Positions 40,892-50,290 of a stretch of DNA of 64,000 nt are shown here, piece after piece. The position numbers were made by a program, and so were the translations under genes. Position 1 is the first letter of the stretch. Each line of letters starts with the position of its first letter. The notes below the pieces were generated by a model, which was not told where the DNA came from, searched no databases, and worked only from the letters and a program-made list of their open reading frames with translations. This DNA comes from Plasmodiophora brassicae (taxonomy: Eukaryota > Endomyxa: Phytomyxea > Phytomyxea > Plasmodiophorida): NCBI GenBank assembly GCA_036867785.1, contig CP145418.1, positions 248,001 to 312,000 of the forward strand. The letters run 5' to 3'.

Positions 40892-42145
40892 TTACCATTC
40901 CGTTTCCGTCCACACGTAATCGTTGTGAGGCAGAAGATAGCAGGCCCTGACTTCCGGCGACATGTTCTTGAGCTCGTTGTACGGGTGTTCGCGAGATTCG
41001 ACGTACCGCAGCGCGATATCGCGCCCGCGCTCGGTCACCTTGCGATCCAGATTGCGGGTCTGCAGGTTGAAGACGCCGTCGCAGTGCCTTCTCAACGGGC
41101 TAGTGTCGCATAGGATGTCGTACGTGGCGACGATTGTGGTAACGTTTCGCAGACAAAGACGCTTGAGAAGCGCCACGTACTGTGGGTCGTGCGACATGAT
41201 GACAAATATCTGTTCGACTGACTCGTCGACGAGACCCAGTGCAACCGTTGTCAGCGCTTCGCCTTCAGGCAACCCGTCATGGCCAATCTCGCGTAGCTCC
41301 ACGTCGCTCTCGTATAGCGAGTGGCGCAGCTTGCGAAGCCTGTTCTGGTAGAAGACATACTGCTGGCCGATGTAACTCATTCGCAGCAACTTCTCACGAA
41401 GAAGCGGCTTCATCTTGTAGTGCCGAGAATGCTGCATGTTCAACGCACGCTCTGGTGTGTGTTGTTGCTTCGCGTGCATCTCGAGGCCCTTCACGGACGT
41501 GCTCTTGAAACCACACAATCCGCACCTGTCACGTACAGTCTCGTATCAGCAGCACGACCAGCATCAACCGCAGCGCCTTGCCTGAATCGTTTCGAACAGC
41601 GATCCCATCCAGAGATATGCTTGTCCTGGCTGTACTCGGGGATACTCTTGCGCGATGTCAGCTCATCCAGGCCGGATTTCGATGGAATGTGGTTCGAGAA
41701 CGCAATTATCGAGCGACAATCCCCGATAGTGTTGGCGAACGTTTTAAGCGGCTTGAGAAAGGAAGAAACGGTTTCTGATTGGCCATCATCGGGATATATG
41801 TTGTCCAGGTCCCAGAAGACACGGACCTGCTTCGGCTTTGGTCGTCCAAGCGCGTCGAGTTTGGCGGGATCCCACACACCTGCAGGGCTCGAGGTAGTCA
41901 GTGCGGATCGACCGGGACAGGCAATATCGCCATGACACACCGGTGACTTCGAGCGGGAGCGAACCTGCCCGGGCCGCCTCTTCGAGCTCGTGCTCCAGTC
42001 GACATGATGACATCAGCGGCAGCGACTGAATGAGCTCCGTGTACATGGGATGGATCTGTGGGCCTAGGCGCCCTTGCTGACCTGGCCTGTGAACCAGGAG
42101 CGCGCGGGCGCGGCGCGCCAGCGCGATTCGCTTCGGCGCGCTCAT
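40892..42145 (-). CDS. NYN-like nuclease domain with inserted C2H2 finger, paralogue A
   Basis: Exons 41941-42145, 41582-41879 and 40892-41525 give 378 residues. KQVRVFWDLDNIYPDD begins the PIN/NYN-like fold. A C2H2 finger is inserted (CGLCGFKSTSVKGLEMHAKQ, then H). The fold resumes with VEQIFVIMSHDPQYVALLKR and NVTTIVATYDI. The intron before the finger starts GC (GCAAGG..GACAG, 56 nt). It lies at exactly the position of the GT intron in paralogue B, and only this choice keeps the finger in frame. The late acidic pair seen in paralogue B (HDNDF) reads HDPQY here, suggesting lost metal-dependent cleavage. Probable RNA-related role. Confidence 0.78.
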
Positions 42146-42266
42146 CGCATCCTCCAGAAATGGCCTTTTGACCCGCTAACGCCCGCCCGTACCACACCAC
42201 TCATGCCGTTTATGTAAGCACAGAATGCAATAGGTTACGCATACAGAATAAATAGACGATCGACCG

Positions 42267-44320
42267 TCACGATACTGAAGCCGACATCGGTCTGGGCTGC
42301 GTGTTCGGCTTCGCCGACTGGCGAATCGTACGGATGCGGGAGGCGAACTGAAGCGAGTTGAGCGTTTCCGCCAGGTGTGTGACGCATGGGTTCAGGCACA
42401 CGTAGACGAGCGTCTTGCCCTCGCCGCCGAGCGCATCCGATAAAATGTACGTCAGCTTGTCATCTCTGCGCAGGCGTGCACGTCAGTTGGGGCGAGCAAC
42501 GATGACGACGCGTACAGCAGACCTGAATGGAATGTGCGCCCTGTTGGTGCTGAGCGCATGGAACACGCCACCCAGAGCAGACAGCGACTGATTGATGTGC
42601 TTGCTTTCAGTCAGCCGGGTCCCCGATAACCCGGACCGTTCCATGTTCTCGCTCCCGGCCAGATCGACCAGGTTGATCCGACTTCGGTACGAGCGTCCCG
42701 TTGCAATGCAATGTCCTGAAATGCGGACGCGTACAATGCAATGCGATCGAGAGCTGCGCTCGTTGACAGCGGTCGAATTCTGTGATCGCGATTGCATGCC
42801 GCGCCACAGGCCTTGTTCCATGGCGGCCCAGGATTCAACCGCGACCTCCATCGCGCCTTTCACTTCGACGACGCCGCTCTCGTCGCGTCCAACCGACAGT
42901 TTAACGCGTTCGACATGTTGGGGATCGGCAAGCAAGTCGTACACGTGACGGTTGTACAATTCGATCACGCTGAGGTGGACCTGGTACCGATGGGTCTCTT
43001 CGCGCATCTTCATCAGGTCGAACAGAACCTACACGTTAACACGCGATCAAATTGACGTTAACGGACCCATAGGTACGGTAGCGGTACCTTCAGGGCACGG
43101 AAGTTGACGCCGGGGATTTCAGGCGTTCCGGCCATTGTGAACGTCTTCCCGCTGCCAGTCGGGCCATACGCGAAGATGGCGACACAGTAGCCATCCAGGG
43201 CCGATACGACCAGATCGCGAGCAGGCGAGAACACGGATTCGGCGCTAGTGTGCGCCCCAAGAACAACGTCATAATCATGCTGCGATTGCGCTCCTGTTCG
43301 TGGATTCGTAAGCGTCAGGATCGTCGGGCTTTGGACGTCGCCATGGACGACGGCTGTGAGGCGCGCATCCCGTTCGTTATCAGACACTGGCCTGATCCGA
43401 CATACAACGCGAACGCTCCCTTTCAGCTGCATGATCTCGTTGTGCAGCATACGCCGCAGGTTCGACTCGTTCCGAAGCGCCTCTTCAGCAACACGCCTGG
43501 CACGAACGGCGTCATCCCGTTCGACTCGAATGCGTCCAAGGTCGACACTGGGCACAGCGGCCAGTACGCGATCCACGAACGTCGACATCGCCTCGTGAAA
43601 CGACGATTGTTGCGCGTTTGCTAACGTCCTCAGCTCGTGGCAATCCCGCCGAAGATCCTCGATCCCTTTCTGCACCGCGACGACGTTCAGCTTTGGTTTC
43701 GTCAGTTCCGCATTTCGTAGCCTGGATAGCTCGGCCAGCAACGCCTCGCGGTCAGCATCGGCTTTCGACCGATACGCTGCGAATTCGTCGACGGAGGAAG
43801 CCAGTTCCGCTTGCAATCGGCTCTCGTTATCGTGGGCTGTTCGCAGAGCCTTCAGCAGACTTCGGGCGTCCGGGGATAACTCGTGATTAAACGCCGGGTG
43901 TTCATGGACCGAATGCGTCGCGTTGGCGACGGGAGTCACGCCCACGTCTGCATCCGTTTCAAAGGGCACACTATGCACCAGCGAATCCGTCAACGGAGTG
44001 AACGAAGCGTGCGTCGGGAGCGGCGGCGACTCGAGCGGTTCGGGGACGGGGATGAACCGCGACGGAATCGACGACCGCAGCGATCGGTCTGGCGGCGGCG
44101 GCGGCGGCGGAGGCGGCGCCGTCGAGACGGCCACCGGCACCGGCACCGGCTCGCCGCAGCCGGGCTCCCCATCCAGGTCGCTGAGGCGCAGCGCCGGCTC
44201 GTCGTGGCCCGGCCCCGCGAACAGGTTCGCGTCCGCGTTGTTCTGCGCTCGTCGCCGCGTCCGGTAGAACGCCTTCAGGAACGAACTCTTGACGACCTCC
44301 GGGCGCAGCGCTGACGACAT
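42267..44320 (-). CDS. Kinesin-14 (C-terminal motor, KIFC1/Ncd-like)
   Basis: Exons 43088-44320, 42523-43028 and 42267-42465 (introns 59 and 57 nt) give 645 residues. The N-terminal tail is basic and Pro-rich with a long proline run. A coiled coil spans residues about 150-270. The kinesin-14 neck leads into GSVRVVCRIRPV. The motor has the P-loop AYGPTGSGKTFTM, switch I NERSSRSHC, switch II LVDLAGSE and HIPFRDDKLTYILSDALGG, ending SLQFASRIRTI. Minus-end-directed motor for spindle organisation. The ATG at 44320 was chosen because the upstream frame runs into a homopolymer tract. Confidence 0.93.
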
Positions 44321-44366
44321 CGCCGCTGGGGCTGAACCGCAGTCGCCAGTGGGGCAGGCTGAGACG

Positions 44367-44398
<32 letters not shown>
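44367..44398. repeat. Poly-C homopolymer tract, 32 bp
   Basis: An uninterrupted run of 32 C on the plus strand in the 206-bp divergent promoter between the kinesin-14 and PEX11 genes. It could adopt quadruplex or i-motif structures, and its length is likely to vary and be hard to sequence. Confidence 0.9.
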
Positions 44399-44400
<2 letters not shown>

Positions 44401-44526
44401 ACCGCAGCAACCCAAAAATCTGCGCCTGGAAACCGCCAACAACAGGGGCAGGTTGCTTCCCGAAAACGCAACGTCGTTGCCGGGTTCAGACTCACACATT
44501 CGCGCACGAGCGTCGAGACGTGCGCG

Positions 44527-45270
44527 ATGTCGTCGTCCTTGGACCGGGTGGTGGCGTTCCTGAACACGACGACCGGTCGTGATGCGGCGACGCGTATGCT
44601 CCAGTACGCGGTGAAGGCGCTGATCTGGACGGACACGGCGGCGGCGGCGTCGACGCCGCTGGGGAAGCTGTACGCCGCCGTGTCGATGTCGCGCAAGGTC
44701 CTGCGGCTGTCCCGCAGCCTGGCGCTGCTGAACGAGGTCGACTCGAGGGTGCCGTCGACGGACGCCAACGGGCGGTTGCTGGAACGGGCCCGATGGTTCC
44801 TGCACGTGTTCTACATCGCTGACCACGTCATCTGGCTGGAGCGCCTGGGCGCCCTTGCGATTCCTCCACGGGCACACGACTTTGTACTGACTGTCAAGAT
44901 GTTAACCTGGCTTGCTCGTACAGCGTGCATTGGCATGTACAATGCGCAACGCCTGGCGCGGCATCCCCATCTCAAGGTGTGTGCCCCCGGCTTGTCTACA
45001 AACACGCCTAGGATGCTGACTGCCGATGCCAAGGAACGACTGCCCGACGACGACCCGCTGGAGGAGGCAGGCGCCGTCGCAGCCAGGGACTTCGGGGTCT
45101 GCTCCCGCGCCGTGGTCTGCGCCTGCCTCGACGCGCTCGTCATCATCCACCTTCTCGGATGGCCCGGCGCCCTGCACCGCATCCCATCCGGCCTGTTCGG
45201 CCTCCTCGGCGCTGTGTCGTCCGCCCTCTCCCTGTACGACAGCGCCGCCATCCAGGAACCTATTATATAA
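44527..45270 (+). CDS. PEX11: Peroxisomal membrane protein PEX11
   Basis: A single exon, 247 residues. The N-terminus VVAFLNTTTGRDAATRMLQY with the following ALIW matches the PEX11 signature (FLxxTxGRDKxxRxxQY). FVLTVKMLTWLARTACIG and a final hydrophobic region (AVVCACLDALVIIHLLGW, IPSGLFGLLGAVSSALSLY) give the membrane-bound amphipathic and transmembrane segments. PEX11 elongates and divides peroxisomes. It shares its promoter with the divergent kinesin gene. Confidence 0.9.
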   Translation: MSSSLDRVVAFLNTTTGRDAATRMLQYAVKALIWTDTAAAASTPLGKLYAAVSMSRKVLRLSRSLALLNEVDSRVPSTDANGRLLERARWFLHVFYIADHVIWLERLGALAIPPRAHDFVLTVKMLTWLARTACIGMYNAQRLARHPHLKVCAPGLSTNTPRMLTADAKERLPDDDPLEEAGAVAARDFGVCSRAVVCACLDALVIIHLLGWPGALHRIPSGLFGLLGAVSSALSLYDSAAIQEPII

Positions 45271-45289
45271 CGCCCACTATCCGGCCCTC

Positions 45290-45290
<1 letters not shown>

Positions 45291-45314
<24 letters not shown>
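45291..45314. repeat. (GT)12 microsatellite
   Basis: Twelve GT units followed by GCGCGCGAGAG, about 65 bp upstream of the NYN paralogue B start; alternating purine-pyrimidine sequence. Confidence 0.95.
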
Positions 45315-45321
<7 letters not shown>

Positions 45322-45379
45322 AGAGCGATTCAGTGTTGTTCCCAGACGACGTGTCGCCCCGTCGTTACGTCCATACAGC

Positions 45380-46589
45380 ATGCTGAAGAGGAAGAGACGC
45401 GGTGCCCACGCCGTCGCCCACATAGATAGCGGCGGCCGGCTCCGTGGCAGCGTCATGCTGGGACGGCTGCGTCGGGTCTTGCTGCCGTCCGCCTCGCTGC
45501 GTCGGGTGCGATGGCAGGCGCAGTGGCTGGCGGACGACGTCGAGGCCGTCCCGGCAACGCGGTCCTTGCTGCGGTCCGAGCTGGAGGTGGAGGGCGAGTG
45601 GGACCCCAGCGACGACATCGTCGTGAACCGGGCGCTGATGTCGGAGGTGGAGGTGCGCGTGTTCTGGGACCTGGACAACGTCCACCCGGATGACGATTCG
45701 CTGTCGACGCTGACCGACTACGTGAAGCCGTTCAAGGACTTCGGGCGCGCCGTGGGCGTTCTGAACAGCGTCACCGCTTGGGCCAACTGCCATGCGTTCA
45801 GCCTGAGCCCACGTGAACGCTCTGAGCAGCGCGCGCGAGCTGATTTCATCGAATGGGACATGGACGACAATGTGTCCGGATGGGATCCGTCCATCCAGAG
45901 ATTCAGGTGCGACCGTATCCGGGGGATCATGTCGTTGCTGACGGCGCGTTGCTGTTGGCAGATGTGGCGTGTGCGGGAAGAAGTGCGACAACAGGGAGAA
46001 GCTGAAGAAGCATATGAAGATGCTGCACGAACGGGAACGGAATAAGATATTGAACCGTGTGAAGTGCCAGAAGCAGCAGTTGACCGGCGAGCACAAGTAC
46101 CGCCTTGCGAAGTACGACCGCGCCCGCATGCACGTCTTCAAGCATCCGACGCGGAACGAGCTTCACCAACGGTTGGAGGAGATGGGCGTCGACGTGCAAC
46201 AGGTTAGCACCAAGCGGGAGGCTGCTGATAAAGCGCTGAGCACAATGGCGCGATCGTTGGTGGCGACGCAGACCGAGCAGCTGTTCGTTATCGTATCGCA
46301 CGACAACGACTTCTGCACGTTGCTGAGACACCTGCGGGACCGGTCCGTGTCCACCGCGGTCGCCACGCAGGAGCCGCTCAGCGAGATGAGTCGTCTGCGT
46401 GACAACTGCGACTTTGTCTGGAACCTGCACACGATGAAGATGTGGCCGCAAACCGCCAGGGGGCGCCTGATTGTCCAGCGATGGACCAGCCGGTCCGTGT
46501 ACGACCAGCCCGGCAACGCCGAACCCTGGGGCGACGTGCTGTCCTCCGAAAGCAGGGAACCCGATCTCAGCTGGCCTCTTGATCAATAG
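45380..46589 (+). CDS. NYN-like nuclease domain with inserted C2H2 finger, paralogue B
   Basis: Exons 45380-45906 and 45962-46589 (intron 55 nt, GT..AG) give 384 residues. A basic leader (MLKRKRRGAHAVAHIDSGGR) precedes EVRVFWDLDNVHPDDDSLST. The finger is CGVCGKKCDNREKLKKHMKM, then LH. TEQLFVIVSHDNDFCTLLRH carries the second acidic pair of the PIN/NYN fold, followed by STAVATQEPL. Both acidic clusters are present, so this copy may be an active metal-dependent ribonuclease. It mirrors paralogue A in domain order and intron site, in opposite orientation. Confidence 0.8.
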
Positions 46590-46823
46590 TATTACATTAA
46601 TCTACACTAGGCGGCGGGGACAGTGGCCTATCTGATTGACGATGCGACAGGATCGCACAGGCGCATTTCTTTGTACCGCGACTGGGCGCAGTGGCGTGTC
46701 GTGCCACGCTCGGGCGCGTTTGGCCGTTGGGATGCCAAATTTGCGCGGCAAGCGTCACCGACAGGGACGCTTCGTGCGCCCAAATCGTCAGGTTGCACAG
46801 TCGCGTCGCGCCTGTCAAGACAA

Positions 46824-47819
46824 ATGGTGCTGTGTGAGCTGGGCGCCACCGGCAACATTGTGACGACATGGATGGTGATGACCGCGCTCGCGTTCCTGAT
46901 GACGTTCTTCGTCTCAACCCCATTGTTCCTGTCGGACGCGTCGTAACAACAGCGCTGTGTCGTCATCTAAGGACGTTACCAGGTATTACTACGTGCGCCC
47001 CTCGTACTCCACCTGGAAGTGGAAATCGAATCCGAGGTACCCGTCACCTGCGTCGGCTCGAAAGGAGATCTTGACGGCGTGCTTGGGGATGTCTGTTGCC
47101 ACGATGTGCCCAGCGCTGTCGGTGCATCTGGCCGCCCATGGGCACTCCCGCGCGTATTGTGGATGGGGCGGGCACTCTCTGCTCTACTCCGCGCTGACCG
47201 TCGTGGCCTGCTGGTTCGCCGGCGACTTCTACGAGTTCTACTACCACCGCCTGGGGCACACCGTGCCGCTCTTCTGGAAGTTCCACAAGAGCCATCACCG
47301 ATTCGCGAACCCGACGCCCTTCGCCGTTATCGCTGACGAATATGTCGACCAGTTCATGCGGTCCCTGCCGCTGATCATTTTCCCGCTCCTCGCTCCTGTC
47401 AACATCGACATGCTGTTCATCCTGTTCGGCCTGCATTTCTGTAAGTGGGTCGAGCTGGCTTGCCGTCCACCTCGTGACCGCTGCTGTCAGATGCCTATGG
47501 TGCCGTACTGCATTGTGGGTTCGAGCTACCGTTCCTGGACGCACACCATCCCTGGATCAACACGCCGTTCGAGCATTACATCCACCACGCGGAAGCCACC
47601 ATGAACCGCCCACTGCATACCGGCTTCTTCGTCAAGACCTGGGACCGCATGTTCGGGTCGCTGAACGACAAGCCCTGCCGGTGCGTACGTTGCTGCCAGG
47701 CGGCCGGCCAGCGCGAACACGACCAATGGCTCAAGGTCGACAAACCCGACTACTCGGTCCTGCTGCGGCCCGCGTTCTGGATCAACCCGAAGGCGTTCCG
47801 GAATGCTGACGCAGCCTGA
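46824..47819 (+). CDS. Fatty acid hydroxylase / sterol desaturase superfamily enzyme
   Basis: Exons 46824-46939, 46983-47440 and 47491-47819 (introns 43 and 50 nt) give 300 residues. The three histidine boxes of the di-iron family are present: YYHRLGH, FWKFHKSHHRF and EHYIHHAE. Hydrophobic segments NIVTTWMVMTALAFLMTFFV, LLYSALTVVACWFAGDFYEF and LPLIIFPLLAPVNIDMLFIL place it in the ER membrane. PFLDAHHPWINTPF is typical of C-5 sterol desaturase and cholesterol 25-hydroxylase relatives. Exact substrate unknown. The start is tentative because the frame is open further upstream. Confidence 0.85.
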
Positions 47820-47867
47820 GTACCCAAACCCGCTCGACGTAGACCACTACATTGTTGAACGATCGGA

Positions 47868-49458
47868 TCATAGCGATGGATCCTGGACTTGAACCAGTCG
47901 CGTCATACGCGTAGTGACCGGAATGCCGGGAATCGTCGCCCTGGCTGTGATGCGGAACACGCCAGGCGTGAGCGTCGTGGTCGCAAATCGTAGCGTGGAT
48001 ACGTCCCAAATTCCGTCGACGCTCATGACCGTTGCTGATCGTGACGGAGGTCCTCCGGGCCCCTCCTCGAACTCGATGCACTTCTGCGGTTCCTGGGCAG
48101 GTTCCGCGTTTGGATCCACGTAGGGTCCCACCTGAGCGCCGGCACATTCAGCACTGCCCGACAGCATCGAGTCACGCGACGAACGTCGACGATCAGTGCA
48201 CGTTTCGATTCTTCCGCGACGATACGCTGGCCGGCGTCGACGACGCAGAAGTAGAACGCGGGTACGTGCGGGTCGTCAAACGCGATCTGCAACGGTGCTG
48301 GTTCGCCGTTCAGCATCGCGTCGTCCTGTTTCGGCTTCCCGCCGGCGGGCTTCTTCGCAGGCGTCGGTGCCTCCGCCGGCGTCAGCAACTCGGCAACGTT
48401 CCCCGATGGGCGCACGTCGAACATGAGAACGCGCTCGCCGGCATCTAACACAGGCAGGCGCTGTCGGCCAGGTTGCTTGATTAGAAACGGGAGGCTTACA
48501 CAGAGGAGCCCCGCCCTGGAAAGCGCCGTTGTAGGTGAACCCGGATGGTTCGACCAGGGTGCCGTGCCCATGCCGACGACCGTTCTCGAAATCCCCAGTG
48601 TATACAGCCCCGTCCGACAACGTCTCCACGCCGTGCCCATGCCAAACGCCACCTTGCCAGGCGCCTTCGTACCTACCGCCGACGTTTCGACCGTGGAACC
48701 CGTTCGTATTTGTCCCCAGACGTACCGGTTCCCGCTGGCGCCGTTCCAGACGCCCTGCACGATGCAATGCTGACGGTAGACGCCTGAGACGACATCGCCA
48801 TTCGCCAGGCGAAGAACGCCGTTGCCTAGGCAACGTTCAGGCGGTGGTGACCAATGATGGACGGTACGAACCTGACCTGATCGCTGGTTGGATTCCCAAT
48901 CGCCTTCGTACCTGGATTCGTCCTTATCCACGAACGTTCCTAGAAACGGTTCAGAGCCGGTACGCGACGAAACGGTCGCCCGAGGCACAACCCTTGCCAT
49001 GGAATTCGCCCATGACGAATTCGCCGTCGTACCGGCGTCCATCGCTCCATGTCTTCGTGCCACGGCCGGTCATCTCTCCGTCGACGAAATCGCCTTCGTA
49101 GGTCGCCGTCGGACCGGCGCTCGGGCAACCAACTTGGAACTTCCCCCGGCCTTGGTCGTGTCAAACGCGAGCAACGTGCACCTGATGGGCGGGCTGTACC
49201 GTGTTTCCTGCTGTTCCGCCAGTCGCCCTCGTACCTGAACGGCGTCCCGTCGTACGTGTACACTCCTCTACCGTGTCGTATGCCGATCATCTCCGACCGG
49301 TCCTGCCCGACAGCCAACTGGCGGATGTCCCCATGGTACCTGCCAGTCTGCATCCCGCGGCCACAACGGAAGCGAGTCGGTCTCTGGGCCGCAGGCGCAA
49401 CCCACCCCTACCGATCACACGAGGCAACGGCGATGTAGTAGAGCTCGGTGGACGTCAT
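47868..49458 (-). CDS. MORN-repeat protein, 8 exons
   Basis: Exons 49412-49458, 49200-49339, 48992-49150, 48877-48939, 48726-48825, 48500-48672, 48176-48444 and 47868-48131 (introns 44-72 nt) give 404 residues. About eight MORN repeats run through residues 20-230, e.g. RYEGDWRNSRKHGRGKF, TYEGDFVDGEMTGRGTKTW, RYDGEFVMGEFHGKGTF, RYEGAWQGGVWHGHGVETL, VYTGDFENGRRHGHGTL. Several introns cut repeats at similar codons, consistent with repeat amplification including introns. The C-terminal about 170 residues form a predicted beta-rich region (VLMFDVRPSGN, FYFCVVDAGQRIV, LTPGVFRITARATIPG). MORN proteins usually scaffold membranes, basal bodies or axonemes. Confidence 0.85.
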
Positions 49459-49530
49459 GTAAACGGCCACGTCGAGTCACAGGATGGCTGATTAGCGGAG
49501 TCGACCAGGTACAGCGGTGCACTGTCCACG

Positions 49531-49855
49531 ATGTCGCTGCCGGGATCGCTACCGGAGCTGATGACCGATGCGGCGGCGTCCAGCGAGACGAGGCACGCCG
49601 ATTATCAACGTAGAGCGGTCCATCGTCCAGCAGAGGTTCGTGCGTGATCAGCGCGTTTCTGCAGGTGCCAGCATCGTCTCGTCCGCGTTCAGCGTCAAGG
49701 ATTACGACCTGCCGAACCTCCTCGAGAACGTCGAGAAACCGGTCGAGCCCGCCGACGAACTCATCGCCATTGCTCCGACGATCCGATCAGAGGCCGCCTT
49801 CCAGCAATGGCGACAGGACATGTACAAGCAGATCCAGTCTCAATACAGACGCTGA
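49531..49855 (+). CDS. Small hypothetical protein, 2 exons
   Basis: Exons 49531-49609 and 49665-49855 (intron 55 nt) give 89 residues. MSLPGSLPELMTDAAASSET leads into SAFSVKDYDLPNLLENVEKP, then PADELIAIAPTIRSEAAFQQ and an end rich in Gln (MYKQIQSQYRR). Largely helical and soluble. Not recognised. Its start is 72 bp from the divergent MORN gene. Confidence 0.55.
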
Positions 49856-49909
49856 TCCAATTCGACATCGTCACGGAATCCCGCGCCTACACTCGCATCA
49901 GGTGTTCCG

Positions 49910-50140
49910 GGCACCAGAGTCGTCGCAAGCTGCAAACCTCCGAGAACAGTGGGCTGCAAATTGCCGTTCAGTGGGAGCTGCAAGGCCCCGGCCAGTGCGA
50001 GCTGCAAGTCTCCGCCCAGTGGCGCACGCCCACAGTCACGTGAGCTGCCGCACCCCGTCCTGTGCGAGCTGCCAATCTCTGGCGACAGTGAACTGCATCC
50101 CAGCGGCCACCGTGAGCTGCGTCTGGAAGGCGCGCACGCA
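49910..50140. repeat. Degenerate minisatellite, unit about 25 bp
   Basis: About seven imperfect copies around a GAGCTGCAA core (for example gggagctgcaaggccccggccagt and gcgagctgcaagtctccgcccagt) in the 435-bp gap between two plus-strand genes. No convincing coding frame; the apparent reading frames are periodic by-products. Confidence 0.6.
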
Positions 50141-50290
50141 GGGAACCTTTGTGCTGATTGCACCTGAGGCTGTAGGACTCCGGCGGTCCCCGCTGGATTT
50201 GGCCAGGCGGAGCAGTCGTGGGTCCGTCTGGGACCGTCTGTCGGGGATCGTGATCTGTCGTCGGTCGCGCTGCGGTCGTCAACGCCGGGG

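Noticed and set aside
49949-50167. Cys-rich plus-strand frame
   Set aside because: The cysteines come from the GAGCTGCAA minisatellite core read in one frame; no start or splice context supports it.
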